Both the position numbers and the translations under genes were made by a program. The notes below the pieces were generated by a model. It was not told the DNA's origin and did no database searches. It saw only the letters and a program-made list of their open reading frames with translations. This document shows, piece by piece, positions 44,065 to 53,721 of a DNA stretch of 64,000 nt. Source of the stretch: Shewanella denitrificans OS217 (GTDB taxonomy: Bacteria; Pseudomonadota; Gammaproteobacteria; Enterobacterales; Shewanellaceae); NCBI RefSeq assembly GCF_000013765.1, contig NC_007954.1, positions 3,348,001-3,412,000 on the forward strand. Reading direction: 5' to 3'. How positions within the stretch are numbered: position 1 is the stretch's first letter; every line of letters begins with the position of its first letter.

Positions 44065-44340
44065 TTACACATTACTAACATCTTCATTTGGCGGTTCGCC
44101 ACTTTCATCTTCTTCTTTGATTTGTACTTGCTTTATTCTTTCAAATTTTTTCACTTCCTCACCAGGGATGGGAAATATTGAAATTAACGGAAAAATAGCC
44201 AACAAAATAAACGCCCCTTTAGGCATTTTTTTAGACCATATTACCAATCTAAACATACTTTTCAATATAAACAAGACCAGTAAGATTGCCAATAATATAA
44301 AAAAATAATACCTAATATCAATTGCGCTCAACAATTCCAT
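44065..44340 (-). CDS. Small hypothetical membrane protein
   Basis: A 91-residue protein with two hydrophobic helices (about 10-30 and 42-58) and an acidic, charged C-terminal tail 'EEVKKFERIKQVQIKEEDE'. The overall pattern is protein-like, while the overlapping plus-strand frame (44042-44308) is serine- and leucine-rich and lacks such order. No family recognised. Confidence 0.5.
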   Translation of the reverse strand: MELLSAIDIRYYFFILLAILLVLFILKSMFRLVIWSKKMPKGAFILLAIFPLISIFPIPGEEVKKFERIKQVQIKEEDESGEPPNEDVSNV

Positions 44341-44648
44341 TTCAATGCCCCAACCTAATCCCCCTTTATAAACTAGATTGGGACAAGAGCACTGATAATC
44401 AAGTAGCTATAATGTTTTCTTATTTGATGAGATTTATAAACTGCCCACTTTGACCTTGTTTTTAAGACCTTAATGGCAATTCCGATGCTAATGGGAGGAT
44501 GTTGGGCTAAATGGCTCGCGTCTATCTCGTGTTTTCTATTACGTTAGTGCAGCAGGGCTGCTGCGCCCGAGCCCATAGGGACCTTTTTATTCGTATGAAT
44601 AAGACCTCATTCCTGAGTGAACCCAATGCCCGAGTTCAGCGATTGAAC
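44341..44648. other. Intergenic gap
   Basis: No gene is seen in these 308 bases. A perfect inverted repeat GCAGCAG-GG-CTGCTGC lies near 44550-44567; it has no T-run and its role is unclear. Confidence 0.4.
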
Positions 44649-45572
44649 TTATTCCATAACACGCTCTAACTTAATGGATAGGACTTCTTCTGCGAAGCGC
44701 TTTTCGAGATATGCTTCATCTAGGGTGTGATGCCAAAGGCCCGCTTTTTGCCCTTTATCCCGTGCAATTTCACCAATGCGACCGGGATTATAACTAAAGA
44801 CGCCTTGAGGTTGATATTGGGCTATGTCATCGGTATAGGCCTCTTCTGGGGTAATGATACTCCAGCCTTTGCGGCGAAGCGCATCCACCAAATCCCCGAC
44901 AAACAAGGCTGAGATATCCATTTCATGCAGGAGCAGTATATGTTTAGGCGAGCGGCCTAAATGCGTCTGCGCCATGGCATCGTAATATTCGATACTTTCC
45001 ATTAGCACTTGAACATAGAATTGGCGCATACGATCAAAATCTAGGGCAACGCCCTTTTTTATCGCCCGTTGAAACAAGTCTTCCATATACCAATCATAAT
45101 TATTCAAGGTGATATAGGCATTGATATAGCCCTGTTTTTTCAACACGGCTTGCATGCCGGTTCGTTTTAACTCGCTATTGCCATCTCTTAGATAAGGAAA
45201 CCGAAATAGCTTTTTAAAGCCCTTAAATTGTTTAAGTTCTAAATCTGCCAGTAAAAAGTTTTGTGCATATTCTTCCACTGTCATATTATTAAAATCAGGA
45301 TGGCTGTGAGTATGGTTGGCTATGATATGGCCCGCTTGGCTGTAGGATTGCAGCCTTTGTATCCCTTCTGCATTCAGTCCAAGACTGTTAGAAAAAAATG
45401 CCACCTGAGCAATATTATGCTTTTTTAATGCTTGAATTAATTTTTGGGCACGCTCAGGGCCATCAAAATAGCCGTCAGCCTTTCGAGGAGAATCATCAAA
45501 GGTAATGGCGATTTGTTTTGCATGAGATAACGGACTGATACAGATAAGCAGTAATAATAAATAGTGCTTCAT
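44649..45572 (-). CDS. Secreted polysaccharide deacetylase
   Basis: A 307-residue protein with a signal peptide (cleavage likely after 'SHA') and a NodB-type domain: 'AITFDDSP' provides the catalytic and metal Asp pair, 'ANHTHSHPDF' the two metal-binding histidines, and 'FRFPYLRDGN' motif 3. It should deacetylate an N-acetylated glycan in the periplasm or outside; substrate unknown. Confidence 0.88.
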   Translation of the reverse strand: MKHYLLLLLICISPLSHAKQIAITFDDSPRKADGYFDGPERAQKLIQALKKHNIAQVAFFSNSLGLNAEGIQRLQSYSQAGHIIANHTHSHPDFNNMTVEEYAQNFLLADLELKQFKGFKKLFRFPYLRDGNSELKRTGMQAVLKKQGYINAYITLNNYDWYMEDLFQRAIKKGVALDFDRMRQFYVQVLMESIEYYDAMAQTHLGRSPKHILLLHEMDISALFVGDLVDALRRKGWSIITPEEAYTDDIAQYQPQGVFSYNPGRIGEIARDKGQKAGLWHHTLDEAYLEKRFAEEVLSIKLERVME

Positions 45573-45671
45573 ATTGATGGTTTCATATGGATGGTCTCAT
45601 TTTAATGGCCTCTTTTTAATAGCTTGTGTAAAAGAAAAGTAAACATACAGATTTAACCAGACTGGGTGCTG

Positions 45672-46427
45672 TTACCTTTTCTCAAGCAATATAATCATTT
45701 CCTTTGCCACCAGGGCGGCAGAGGGCAAAAACATGGTCGAGACTATGCGTTGATCTATGATCACTTCATGCTTATCGGCAATGTTTTCCTTATTGACGAT
45801 AACCGCACTGTTTTTTCTCAGTTGCTCTTCAACGAGAAATGGCAACAAGGTCCCCTGTTTGGCCCATGATTTTTCTTTCTCCGTTGAATCAGGGAAGCCC
45901 GCTACTCGCTTTGCATTCACCAAAAATTTACCGTCACTCAGTTGAACGTTAGCAAAGCCGCCGGCACCATGACCGCAGCTACCGAGCACCCCGCCGTTTT
46001 CATAAATCTTAGCCATAATATCGAGCAATGTTTTGTTCGAGGCCACATCGAACAATGTGCCATAGCCGCCACCGATAAAAACGGCGGCATAATCCTCTGG
46101 GTTCACTTGCTTAGGCGTTAATGAAGCATTGGCCTTATCGAGAAAATGTTCATACTTTATCGTATAACTACTGATCCCTAATGGGTCCATCATAAAGGCG
46201 ACCGGCCCTCCAGAGGGAGACACAAAGTCCACTTCATATCCATGAGAAACGAAGATATGGTAAGGCGGTGCATATTCCCAAAGGTTATTTCTAGCGTCAT
46301 GCTGCTCTGGATCCCCCATATCTTGCATATTCGAAGCGACAATAAGAATTTTTTTAGCCTCCCCCGCCTGCACTGGACTAAGGACGACCGCGAATAAGAT
46401 GCTCAAGAAGATGATTAAATATTTCAT
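45672..46427 (-). CDS. Exported DJ-1/PfpI-family protein
   Basis: A 251-residue protein: signal peptide 1-21, then a type 1 glutamine-amidotransferase-like DJ-1/PfpI fold with 'KILIVASN', 'DFVSPSGG', 'FIGGGYGTLFD' and the nucleophile elbow 'GSCGHGAGG'. Cys in the elbow with the following His is consistent with an active member. Most DJ-1 homologues are cytoplasmic, so export is notable. Possible roles are glyoxalase-, chaperone- or hydrolase-like; not decided by sequence. Confidence 0.78.
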   Translation of the reverse strand: MKYLIIFLSILFAVVLSPVQAGEAKKILIVASNMQDMGDPEQHDARNNLWEYAPPYHIFVSHGYEVDFVSPSGGPVAFMMDPLGISSYTIKYEHFLDKANASLTPKQVNPEDYAAVFIGGGYGTLFDVASNKTLLDIMAKIYENGGVLGSCGHGAGGFANVQLSDGKFLVNAKRVAGFPDSTEKEKSWAKQGTLLPFLVEEQLRKNSAVIVNKENIADKHEVIIDQRIVSTMFLPSAALVAKEMIILLEKR

Positions 46428-46567
46428 TTTTTTAGACTCTCAGTTATTCGTTAAATAATGTCAGTTCGCAATCATGAGGGTGTTCATTATTGCCTTGTAG
46501 CGGTTTGAAAGCAGCTCAAACTCAGCCAAACATTGAATTTAAGTTCCATGGGCACATAGACGGCGCC

Positions 46568-47134
46568 TTACTGCGAAGGCGCTTCGGTGGTGCGATGTCC
46601 ATAACTTAGCACTCGAGTGATAAGCCATTTGTTATCCTGCTGACGCCAGACGATGACGAAGTCAGCCATGCCTTCACAGTCGCCGCTATCAAGTTTGCAA
46701 AAGCGATGCACACCTTGTTCGATGGCGCCAAATTCTTTGACAGCGACCACTTTAAGGCTATTGGGCACTAGCTCGCGGCGATAATTGCCGCAGGCATATT
46801 TTTGGGTATTGGCTATCATGTCATCGCGATTCCAGGTGACACCACCCGTGTCATGATAAAACTCAACGTCCTGATCAAAGTAGCTGGCGTGCTTTTTAAG
46901 CTCGGCGGAATCGCTACATTTATTGAAGGCATCGAATACCCCTTGATCTAGCGTGGAAATCTCAGAAAACAAAGGCGTTTGCTGCTGTTGAACTGTTACC
47001 AAAGTAGAGGCCGCTGAAATAGGGGCCGATGCAGCGACTAATGCAGGGAGTAGCACCGTGAGTGGTGCTAAGAGCATTCCTGAGAGTGCAAGGGTTAAAT
47101 ATCGCCAATGTTTCATTGTTGTTTTTTGGGTCAC
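46568..47134 (-). CDS. Exported NTF2-like (DUF4440-type) protein
   Basis: About 188 residues. A long N-terminal hydrophobic region with an AxA site ('LVAASA') suggests export, followed by an NTF2-like domain ('DQGVFDAFNKCSDSAELKKHASYFDQDVEFYHDTGG', 'WRQQDNKWLITRVLSYGH'). The GTG start at 47134 has GGAGG five bases upstream, better than the TTG at 47149 or the ATG at 47116. It lies downstream of the histidine kinase gene on the same strand. Confidence 0.72.
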   Translation of the reverse strand: MTQKTTMKHWRYLTLALSGMLLAPLTVLLPALVAASAPISAASTLVTVQQQQTPLFSEISTLDQGVFDAFNKCSDSAELKKHASYFDQDVEFYHDTGGVTWNRDDMIANTQKYACGNYRRELVPNSLKVVAVKEFGAIEQGVHRFCKLDSGDCEGMADFVIVWRQQDNKWLITRVLSYGHRTTEAPSQ

Positions 47135-47200
47135 AGGAACCTCCACCAAGGGATAATCAAATCGTTAAGCGTGCAATTTTTTAATGCTTTACACCTGTCA

Positions 47201-48559
47201 TTAAGCGTCCTCATTAGGCAACCACAAGCTGACTTTTAACCCTTGAGGTACCCGGTTCTGCAAACTTATGCGCCCGCCATGGGCTTCAACAATTTCTCGG
47301 CACAAGGGTAAACCTAAGCCTGTGCCCGATTGCTTGGTGGAATAAAAGGGCAATAAGGCCTGCTCTAATACGTCACTAGACATGCCGCTGCCAGCATCTT
47401 CAACACACACAGTCACCCCAGATATTGGCTGGGTCATTTCCACTATGGACAGACTAATCGCATCAACGGCTGAGCCCGACTCATGGGCATTTTTAAGCAG
47501 ATTAATCAGTACCTGCTCTAACTGCATGGTATCCAGATAACTTGGCGTTTGTGGCAAGTCCACCTTGAGGTTAAAACGGTAATGCTGACCCAATTGCGCC
47601 GTTAAATTCCCCCAATCTACAATTTTTCGCTGAGGCATGGGCAGTTTGGCAAAGTGCGCATAATGGGAAATAAATTCACTTAAATGTGAGGTGCGATTCT
47701 CTATGGTATCGAAAATCAGTTTAAGTTGTGGCTTATCAATATCTTGAGTCAATAAACGCCCAGAATTCACCATGGAGGCTATGGGGGCCACTGAGTTGTT
47801 CAGTTCATGGCTGATGATGCGAATGACCTTCTTCCATACCGCCACCTCTTGACGATTAAGCTCTCGAGTTAATTGCTTGAGTAAAATAAGATTATGCTTT
47901 TGATTATTAAGGCTAAACTGGCCACGACTGATATGCCAAGTTTCGGGCTCTGCCTCCCCTAATGAAAACAAGCCTTCTTTGTCACCTAGCAAGAACTCGC
48001 TAAAACTTGGCGCTAGATTGGCGCACAGCTGCTTTAGGCATAAGCCTTCGATAAGTTGACCTTGGTGTAATAACTGCCTTGCTGCCGTGTTGGCGTAGAT
48101 AATCCTAAGTTCAGCATCCACCAGCAGCATCACATTGGGGGAGTTTTGAATCACTTTATCCAGCAGTAGCTCACGCTGATAAATAAATTGTCGTTCACTG
48201 CGTAATTGCGCCGCTGCTTGGTTATACAGCAGGGCTAAGTTGTCAAAATCCCCTTCCCCCTGGGTGCTCAAAGACACACTAAAATCATTATCTTTAAAGT
48301 TCAGCAGGCCCACTTCCAATGCTGACAAGCTATGGGAGAATGAACGACTAAGGCGCCAGGCCATTAAACTACTGGCAAGCATGGCGGCGATAGCACCTGT
48401 AAGTAAAAAATCACCCTGTGTATAAAGCCAGACAACCGTTGCCAGCAGAAAACCAAATACGCTCGCCAGCAGGCTTATCAGCATCATCTTATGGACTATG
48501 GAAAGTTTGCCCATTGGCGACCACTTAGCCCATGGCAAAAAACTAAGTTTTAAGCTCAT
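47201..48559 (-). CDS. Sensor histidine kinase (NtrY/NtrB-like)
   Basis: A 452-residue membrane kinase: two membrane helices (about 27-47 and 52-68), a HAMP-like linker, a PAS-like segment (about 130-200), the phospho-acceptor H251 in 'ISHELNNSVAPI', and an ATPase domain with 'LEQVLINLLKNAHESG' (N box) and 'DAGSGMSSDVL' (G1). With almost no periplasmic loop, it probably senses a membrane or internal signal. Its ATG overlaps the regulator stop by four bases. Confidence 0.9.
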   Translation of the reverse strand: MSLKLSFLPWAKWSPMGKLSIVHKMMLISLLASVFGFLLATVVWLYTQGDFLLTGAIAAMLASSLMAWRLSRSFSHSLSALEVGLLNFKDNDFSVSLSTQGEGDFDNLALLYNQAAAQLRSERQFIYQRELLLDKVIQNSPNVMLLVDAELRIIYANTAARQLLHQGQLIEGLCLKQLCANLAPSFSEFLLGDKEGLFSLGEAEPETWHISRGQFSLNNQKHNLILLKQLTRELNRQEVAVWKKVIRIISHELNNSVAPIASMVNSGRLLTQDIDKPQLKLIFDTIENRTSHLSEFISHYAHFAKLPMPQRKIVDWGNLTAQLGQHYRFNLKVDLPQTPSYLDTMQLEQVLINLLKNAHESGSAVDAISLSIVEMTQPISGVTVCVEDAGSGMSSDVLEQALLPFYSTKQSGTGLGLPLCREIVEAHGGRISLQNRVPQGLKVSLWLPNEDA

Positions 48560-50046
48560 GATTTGTCCACCTGAATGCCAAACTTTTCCATCCGCCGATA
48601 AAGCGCCTGACGGCTGAGGCCCAAAGATTTCGCCACTCTCGCAATCACGCCCTTGTGCTCCACCAGCGCCAGCTCAATGTCCACTTGGCTGATAGGTGGA
48701 TTTGCAGGCGATGGCACCTGTGATGATGCCTGTGTGCCCATGCTTGGTACATTTGTCGCTTGCTGGGCACTTGAGCTTGTAAAAGTGTGATCTAACTTGG
48801 GCGCAGTGCCCGCTTGTGAGCCTAAACTAGCCTTTGGAGTCACAGCACCATGGGAGCTGGACTGAGTGAGCTCAGCCCCACTAAACCCAAAATCTTCGGC
48901 CGTTAAAACAGTGGAAGGCGCCAGTAACACCGCACGTTTACAGGCATTTTCTAATTCGCGCACATTCCCTGGCCAAGTGTAATTAAGCAGTGCTTGTTGG
49001 GCGGGCTTGCTCAAGCTCCCCCCTTGACCAATAAAGTGCTGCACTAAGGGCAATACATCGTCAAGGCGCTCATGTAATGACGGCAACTTAAGTTCGATAA
49101 CATTCAAGCGATAAAATAAATCCTCACGAAAGCGGCCCTTTGCAATATCTTCAGTTAAATTGGAATTGGTGGCGCTTAACACCCGCACATTCACTTTGCG
49201 CGTTTGATGGCTACCAAGGCGTTCAAACTCACCGGTTTGCAGCACTCTGAGTAGTTTAACTTGCCCAGACAGCGGCAGATTGCCTATTTCATCTAAGAAC
49301 AAGGTGCCACCATCGGCGGCTTCAAAACGGCCAATTCTTACCTTGTTGGCTCCAGTAAAGGCCCCCGCTTCGGCGCCAAAAAGCTCAGCCTCCAATAAAT
49401 CCATCGGCAAGGCGCCAATATTAACCTTAATAAAGGGCTTATCTTTTAAGGGGGAGTTGGCGTGGAGAATATCGGCAATTTTATCTTTCCCAGCGCCATT
49501 GGGGCCTGTGACCAACACAGAAACATCGGAGCGGGCAATTTGCAGCGCCAAGTCGACGCAGCGCTGCATGGCGCCGCTAGCAAAAATTAACCCGCACAAA
49601 TTACCTTGGGTAATGGATGCCATGCGCTGGGCATCGGCTCGACTCAGCTTTTGATTGGCTTTTGATAAATGATAAATGGCTAACAGATTGGCTATGCTGT
49701 TAATCAGCTTGGCATCGTCCCATGGTTTGCCCATGTAATCGGCGGCGCCGGCTTTGACTAACTCCACAGCTGTCTCTAATTGAGTCCAGGCCGTCATTAG
49801 GATGATAGGCACATCTGCCTGGGCTTGCCTTAGGGCGTAGAAGAGCTCTTTGCCTTCTTCACCAGAGGTGGTATCACGGCTAAAATTCATGTCTTGAATG
49901 ACAAGACTGATGTCTTGCTCTGCCATGATGTTTAGCGCAGCTTCCGGCCCATAACAAATCACACTTTGGTAGCCATGAATGTCTAGCATCAGGGCTAAGG
50001 CGCTGCATATCGACGGATTATCATCGACGATGAGGATGTTATCCAT
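48556..50046 (-). CDS. Sigma-54-dependent response regulator (NtrC family)
   Basis: A 496-residue activator. The receiver domain has D52 as the phosphorylation site ('VIQDM'). The AAA+ domain has Walker A 'GPNGAGKD' and the sigma-54 contact motif 'GAFTGA', with 'GGTLFLDEIGNLP' as Walker B. After a Ser/Gln-rich linker the C-terminal Fis-type helix-turn-helix is 'GVIARVAKSLGLSRQALYRRM'. It is expected to bind enhancer sites upstream of a sigma-54 promoter; such sites occur upstream of the adaptor gene at 55053-55212. Confidence 0.93.
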   Translation of the reverse strand: MDNILIVDDNPSICSALALMLDIHGYQSVICYGPEAALNIMAEQDISLVIQDMNFSRDTTSGEEGKELFYALRQAQADVPIILMTAWTQLETAVELVKAGAADYMGKPWDDAKLINSIANLLAIYHLSKANQKLSRADAQRMASITQGNLCGLIFASGAMQRCVDLALQIARSDVSVLVTGPNGAGKDKIADILHANSPLKDKPFIKVNIGALPMDLLEAELFGAEAGAFTGANKVRIGRFEAADGGTLFLDEIGNLPLSGQVKLLRVLQTGEFERLGSHQTRKVNVRVLSATNSNLTEDIAKGRFREDLFYRLNVIELKLPSLHERLDDVLPLVQHFIGQGGSLSKPAQQALLNYTWPGNVRELENACKRAVLLAPSTVLTAEDFGFSGAELTQSSSHGAVTPKASLGSQAGTAPKLDHTFTSSSAQQATNVPSMGTQASSQVPSPANPPISQVDIELALVEHKGVIARVAKSLGLSRQALYRRMEKFGIQVDKS

Positions 50047-50125
50047 TTTATCCCATTGATTTATTTAGGCTAACACGCCTAATGATTATAATTTCACACT
50101 TGTTAGCATTAGCCTAACACAGAGT

Positions 50126-50161
50126 AAAAGTGTAATAAAACCCAGATTTCATTACACTTTT
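50126..50161 (-). terminator. Hairpin between the ABC operon and the regulator gene
   Basis: AAAAGTGTAAT / ATTACACTTTT, an 11-bp perfect stem with a 14-base loop, with T-rich ends on either strand. It lies 35 bases past the last permease stop. Two smaller inverted repeats, TTAGGC/GCCTAA and GTTAG/CTAAC, lie nearer the regulator start (about 50065-50117) and could be operator sites. Confidence 0.6.
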
Positions 50162-50195
50162 TAAGACTTCTCACCCTGCTGCTAGCCTCTGCCCT

Positions 50196-51404
50196 TTAGG
50201 CGCTGCGGGTCGCTGTCGCAGGGGAAATATTAGCCGCCCTTGTTGCTGGCACTACTACGGCAAGACTTGTGACCACAAACAAGCCCGCTAAGGTCAATGC
50301 GGGATATTGCCATTCCAGCATAGGCAGGCTGTAAATTTTCATTAACTGCTGCCCAAGTTGTATCGCTAATAAGCCGCCCAATACACCGCCAACAATGCAG
50401 ATGAGGTAATTTTCCACCATAAAATAGCTGATAATATCGCGTTTCTTGGCCCCTAATGCACGGCGAGTACCTATCTGTTTAGTACGGCGTTGTATGTTAA
50501 ACATCACCATGCCCGTTAAACCTAACGAAGTAATAAGCAGCAATAACACCACCATTAAGGTAAGCACAGCCACCATCAATTCATGATGACGATAAGAGCT
50601 TGCCTTGTATTCGGCTATGGTTTTAATCTGATTGATGACTCGATTAGGGTTATCCTGATGCAGCGCCTTCACTATGGCCTCTTTAAGCTCAGGAATATGC
50701 TCCTTTTTAGCCCTTAGCATATAAGATTTATTCTTGCCTTCGCCGCCAAAATCGACGTTTTGGATCACGCTGTATTCAAAATTATCAGTATCAACCCAGG
50801 CACCGTGTAGCTTTTCTACTACGCCTATGATCTTGATGCTGCTATCCCCCGCATACATGGTCTTGCCTACGGGAGACTCATCGCCCCAGAAGGCTTTTGC
50901 CAAAGGCAATGAGATAATGGCCTGTGCACCCGCATCAGTTAAGCTATAAATCACTTCTTCTGCTGAAAAGTTGCGACCTTCAATCAGCTTAACCCCTAAG
51001 GTGTCCAGCATCTGCTCATTGCCTAAATAGAAGGCAAAGTTAGGGGTTTGCTTAGCGATGTCTTTATCTGGGCTATCAACATAGACATCGGACCAACCGC
51101 TATCACTTAAAGGGATCATATTGGTGGATGTCACCGCTTGCACATTAGGCAGCGCGGCCAGAATGCGTTGGTCTTGCTTGTTTTGCTGCGCATTATCGAT
51201 GCGATCATCGAAGTTATACAGACTAAAGGTCAGTATCTCCTCCTCTGCAATGCCTGAATCTCGCTGCATTAAGGCGATACGTTCATGAATAATGAAACTT
51301 GCATTTGCGACGATGGCGACAGAGAGAATGATCTGCAATAGCAATAATACTGGGCCACTTTTACTGCGCAGCAAACTCGATATTATGGGTTTAATATGTA
51401 ACAT
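50196..51404 (-). CDS. MacB-type ABC transporter permease (FtsX-like), second subunit
   Basis: A 402-residue permease: an N-terminal membrane helix (about 17-38), a large periplasmic MacB-like domain (about 45-275), and three C-terminal FtsX-type helices with 'RRTKQIGTRRALGAKKRDI', the coupling loop. AAGGA precedes the ATG by six bases, and the gene lies ten bases after the first permease. Such pairs act as mechanotransmission exporters and do not import. Confidence 0.88.
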   Translation of the reverse strand: MLHIKPIISSLLRSKSGPVLLLLQIILSVAIVANASFIIHERIALMQRDSGIAEEEILTFSLYNFDDRIDNAQQNKQDQRILAALPNVQAVTSTNMIPLSDSGWSDVYVDSPDKDIAKQTPNFAFYLGNEQMLDTLGVKLIEGRNFSAEEVIYSLTDAGAQAIISLPLAKAFWGDESPVGKTMYAGDSSIKIIGVVEKLHGAWVDTDNFEYSVIQNVDFGGEGKNKSYMLRAKKEHIPELKEAIVKALHQDNPNRVINQIKTIAEYKASSYRHHELMVAVLTLMVVLLLLITSLGLTGMVMFNIQRRTKQIGTRRALGAKKRDIISYFMVENYLICIVGGVLGGLLAIQLGQQLMKIYSLPMLEWQYPALTLAGLFVVTSLAVVVPATRAANISPATATRSA

Positions 51405-51413
51405 ATGCAGTCC

Positions 51414-52724
51414 TTATTGGCTCTTAAGATAGATACTAGGATTAGTGCGGCAGACTACCCAAGCTGGGTAAAGCCCCGCGAGCACGGCGGTACTGATGGC
51501 GATAGCTGGGGTGATAAACCACATGCTGAGATCAAGCTGAGTTAGGCTTTTTGCCATATCAAAATGAGTAGATAAGATACTCAGCGCTGCCCATGCCCAT
51601 AATAGCCCCATCACACCACCCAATAACCCAATCACCCCGACTTCGACCATGTACTGGCTAAATATCTGCCCTCGGCTCGCCCCTATGGCCCGTCTTACAC
51701 CCACTTCAGGGGCTCTTTTTAAGAACTTAGTTAACATGAGTCCTAAAATGTTGACTAAACACACGGCTAAGAATAAAAAGCTCAGGCCAACGAGAATTTT
51801 ATTGTCTTTGCTCACCGCCTTGCTGTATTCAAGCCATTGCTGCACATCCATTAGGCTCACTGACTCTTTGGGATTTTTATCGGCAGTAAAGCGGCCAAAT
51901 GACTTTTGCTTTTCAACATACTGGCTCAACCACTCTTGATAGCTGGCCTTATGTTCAGGGTTATCCAATTCAACCCAAAATTGTATCCAAGCTTTTTCCG
52001 AATTGAGTCTGTCTTGATAAGTGCCCATAGGTTCAAACTGCCAACCATTAGTATTACCCCAGACATCAAACTCTTCTATGGGCGTTAACGAGAAAGGTAA
52101 ATAAATCCCTTCGGCATGGTTAAAGGCGCCATTAGTCGGGTCGTAATATTTAGGTTGAGGGTTCCAGTCTTTAATCACGCCGACGATTTGATAGGGCTTG
52201 CCATTAAGATAAAAATTCTTGCCAACACTATTGGCACCATTAAAGTGCTTCAGGTTTAAGGCTTCACTGATAACTACTTGATAACTTGCTCGAGTATCGA
52301 CACCTTTGTCCCAAGCACCACCAAAGAGGAAAGGCACTGAGAATAAGCCAAAAAAGTCACTGTCGGTCACTCTTATGCTCTCAAGCTCCGGCTCTATGTC
52401 TTTATTATCTGATTGAACCGCCATACCGGTTCTAAATGAGGCCACTTGGCGACTGGGGACCTGACTGTTTCTTAAGCCCATGGCGTCTTGATAAGTGATG
52501 TTTTGGTTGAACTTAGTCCAAGTATCCGGTCCTTGACTCCACAACATGACGGCATTGAGCACATCTGAGCGCTCCTTGGCAGGATTGTTGGCCATCATCT
52601 GGTAGACGTTTAAGCTTGTGATGGTGATGCCTATGCCAATTGAGATCGCAAGCACCATAAGTACCGATAACGCTGGGGTGTTTTTAATGCTTCGCCAGGC
52701 TAAATCGCAATAATAAAAAAACAT
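51414..52724 (-). CDS. MacB-type ABC transporter permease (FtsX-like), first subunit
   Basis: A 436-residue permease with the same layout as its neighbour: one N-terminal helix ('ALSVLMVLAISIGIGITI'), a periplasmic MacB_PCD domain, and C-terminal helices with 'RAPEVGVRRAIGASRGQIF'. I use the ATG at 52724, which has AAGGAG seven bases upstream; a longer frame would overlap the ATPase gene by 80 bases. The two permeases probably form a heterodimer. Confidence 0.88.
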   Translation of the reverse strand: MFFYYCDLAWRSIKNTPALSVLMVLAISIGIGITITSLNVYQMMANNPAKERSDVLNAVMLWSQGPDTWTKFNQNITYQDAMGLRNSQVPSRQVASFRTGMAVQSDNKDIEPELESIRVTDSDFFGLFSVPFLFGGAWDKGVDTRASYQVVISEALNLKHFNGANSVGKNFYLNGKPYQIVGVIKDWNPQPKYYDPTNGAFNHAEGIYLPFSLTPIEEFDVWGNTNGWQFEPMGTYQDRLNSEKAWIQFWVELDNPEHKASYQEWLSQYVEKQKSFGRFTADKNPKESVSLMDVQQWLEYSKAVSKDNKILVGLSFLFLAVCLVNILGLMLTKFLKRAPEVGVRRAIGASRGQIFSQYMVEVGVIGLLGGVMGLLWAWAALSILSTHFDMAKSLTQLDLSMWFITPAIAISTAVLAGLYPAWVVCRTNPSIYLKSQ

Positions 52725-52734
52725 AAGTTTCTCC

Positions 52735-53457
52735 TTAGCGGCCAGCGTTAGCGACAAGATCGACCACTGCACGCTCTGACTTTTGATAGCTGTTAAAATC
52801 GCACACTTGGCCATCCACTATCTGAATATTACGCTGCGCGCGGCGGGCAAGCTCACCGTCATGGGTCACCATGATGATGGTGGTGCCCGCTTTATTAATG
52901 TTCTCCAGTAGCTCCATCACTTGGCGTGCCATCAAGCTATCAAGATTACCCGTGGGCTCATCGGCAAGTAAGAATCTGGGCTCTCCAGCGAGGGCTCGAG
53001 CGATAGCAACCCTTTGCTGCTGACCACCAGAAAGCTGAGTTGGCATGTGCTTCATTCTGGCGCCTAGGCCAACTTGTTCTAAGGCTTGTTTTACTCGACG
53101 CTGACGTTCCTTAGCATTAAAGCCTCGGTAGCGCAGTGGCACTTCGACGTTCTCGGCCAAATTAAGATCTGGAATAAGATTAAAGCCTTGAAATATAAAA
53201 CCTATCTTTTCATTTCTTACTGCAGCGCTCTTGTTGTCAGTTAAATTTGAAACGTTTTCACCATCGAGAAAATACTCCCCATGAGTAAAGCCCTCTAACA
53301 TGCCGGCAATGTTTAAAAAAGTGGTTTTGCCTGAACCCGATGGCCCAGTCACAGCGACAAACTCCCCTTCATTGACCGTCAGGTTAAAGTCTCTCAAGGC
53401 ATGGGTTTCCACTAGATCCGTCTTAAATACCTTGCTAATGTTCTTCATGGTTAACAT
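52735..53457 (-). CDS. MacB/LolD-type ABC transporter ATPase
   Basis: A 240-residue ATPase: Walker A 'GPSGSGKTTF', Q loop 'GFIFQGFNLIP', signature 'LSGGQQQRVAIARAL', Walker B 'FLLADEPTGNLDS', and the H-loop 'VTHDGE'. It powers the two permeases encoded next. It lies 12 bases after the small membrane protein gene on the same strand. Confidence 0.94.
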   Translation of the reverse strand: MLTMKNISKVFKTDLVETHALRDFNLTVNEGEFVAVTGPSGSGKTTFLNIAGMLEGFTHGEYFLDGENVSNLTDNKSAAVRNEKIGFIFQGFNLIPDLNLAENVEVPLRYRGFNAKERQRRVKQALEQVGLGARMKHMPTQLSGGQQQRVAIARALAGEPRFLLADEPTGNLDSLMARQVMELLENINKAGTTIIMVTHDGELARRAQRNIQIVDGQVCDFNSYQKSERAVVDLVANAGR

Positions 53458-53469
53458 AGTTTTTCGTCC

Positions 53470-53700
53470 TTATTTTTGTAATATTTGTGCGGTTTGCTCG
53501 ATGAGCCACAGCGTGAGTGCTATCAATCCATCAACCTCGCCGACCTTTTCAAAACCATCCTTGCTGCTCTGGGACGTCATCTCGACAATTTCCAGGCTTA
53601 AACTGAGCCAATTCGTGGCTGTATCAATACTTATGCTTAACGCAACCATGAGAAGAGCTAGGGCTAAAATGCCGAGATAACTGGGTGTTGAGTGATCCAT
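53470..53700 (-). CDS. Small membrane protein in the ABC operon
   Basis: A 76-residue protein with one N-terminal helix (about 9-28) and a second weaker hydrophobic segment near the C-terminus ('GLIALTLWLIEQTAQIL'). AAGGAGG lies five bases before ATG 53700, a strong ribosome-binding site that falls inside the longer frame start at 53715. I recognise no family. Its position between adaptor and ATPase suggests an accessory part of the exporter. Confidence 0.7.
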   Translation of the reverse strand: MDHSTPSYLGILALALLMVALSISIDTATNWLSLSLEIVEMTSQSSKDGFEKVGEVDGLIALTLWLIEQTAQILQK

Positions 53701-53721
53701 CGGGTCCTCCTTCATATTGCG

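Noticed and set aside
44042..44308. Plus-strand frame overlapping the small membrane protein
   Set aside because: Composition is poor in ordered features; the minus-strand frame has two clear helices and a charged tail.
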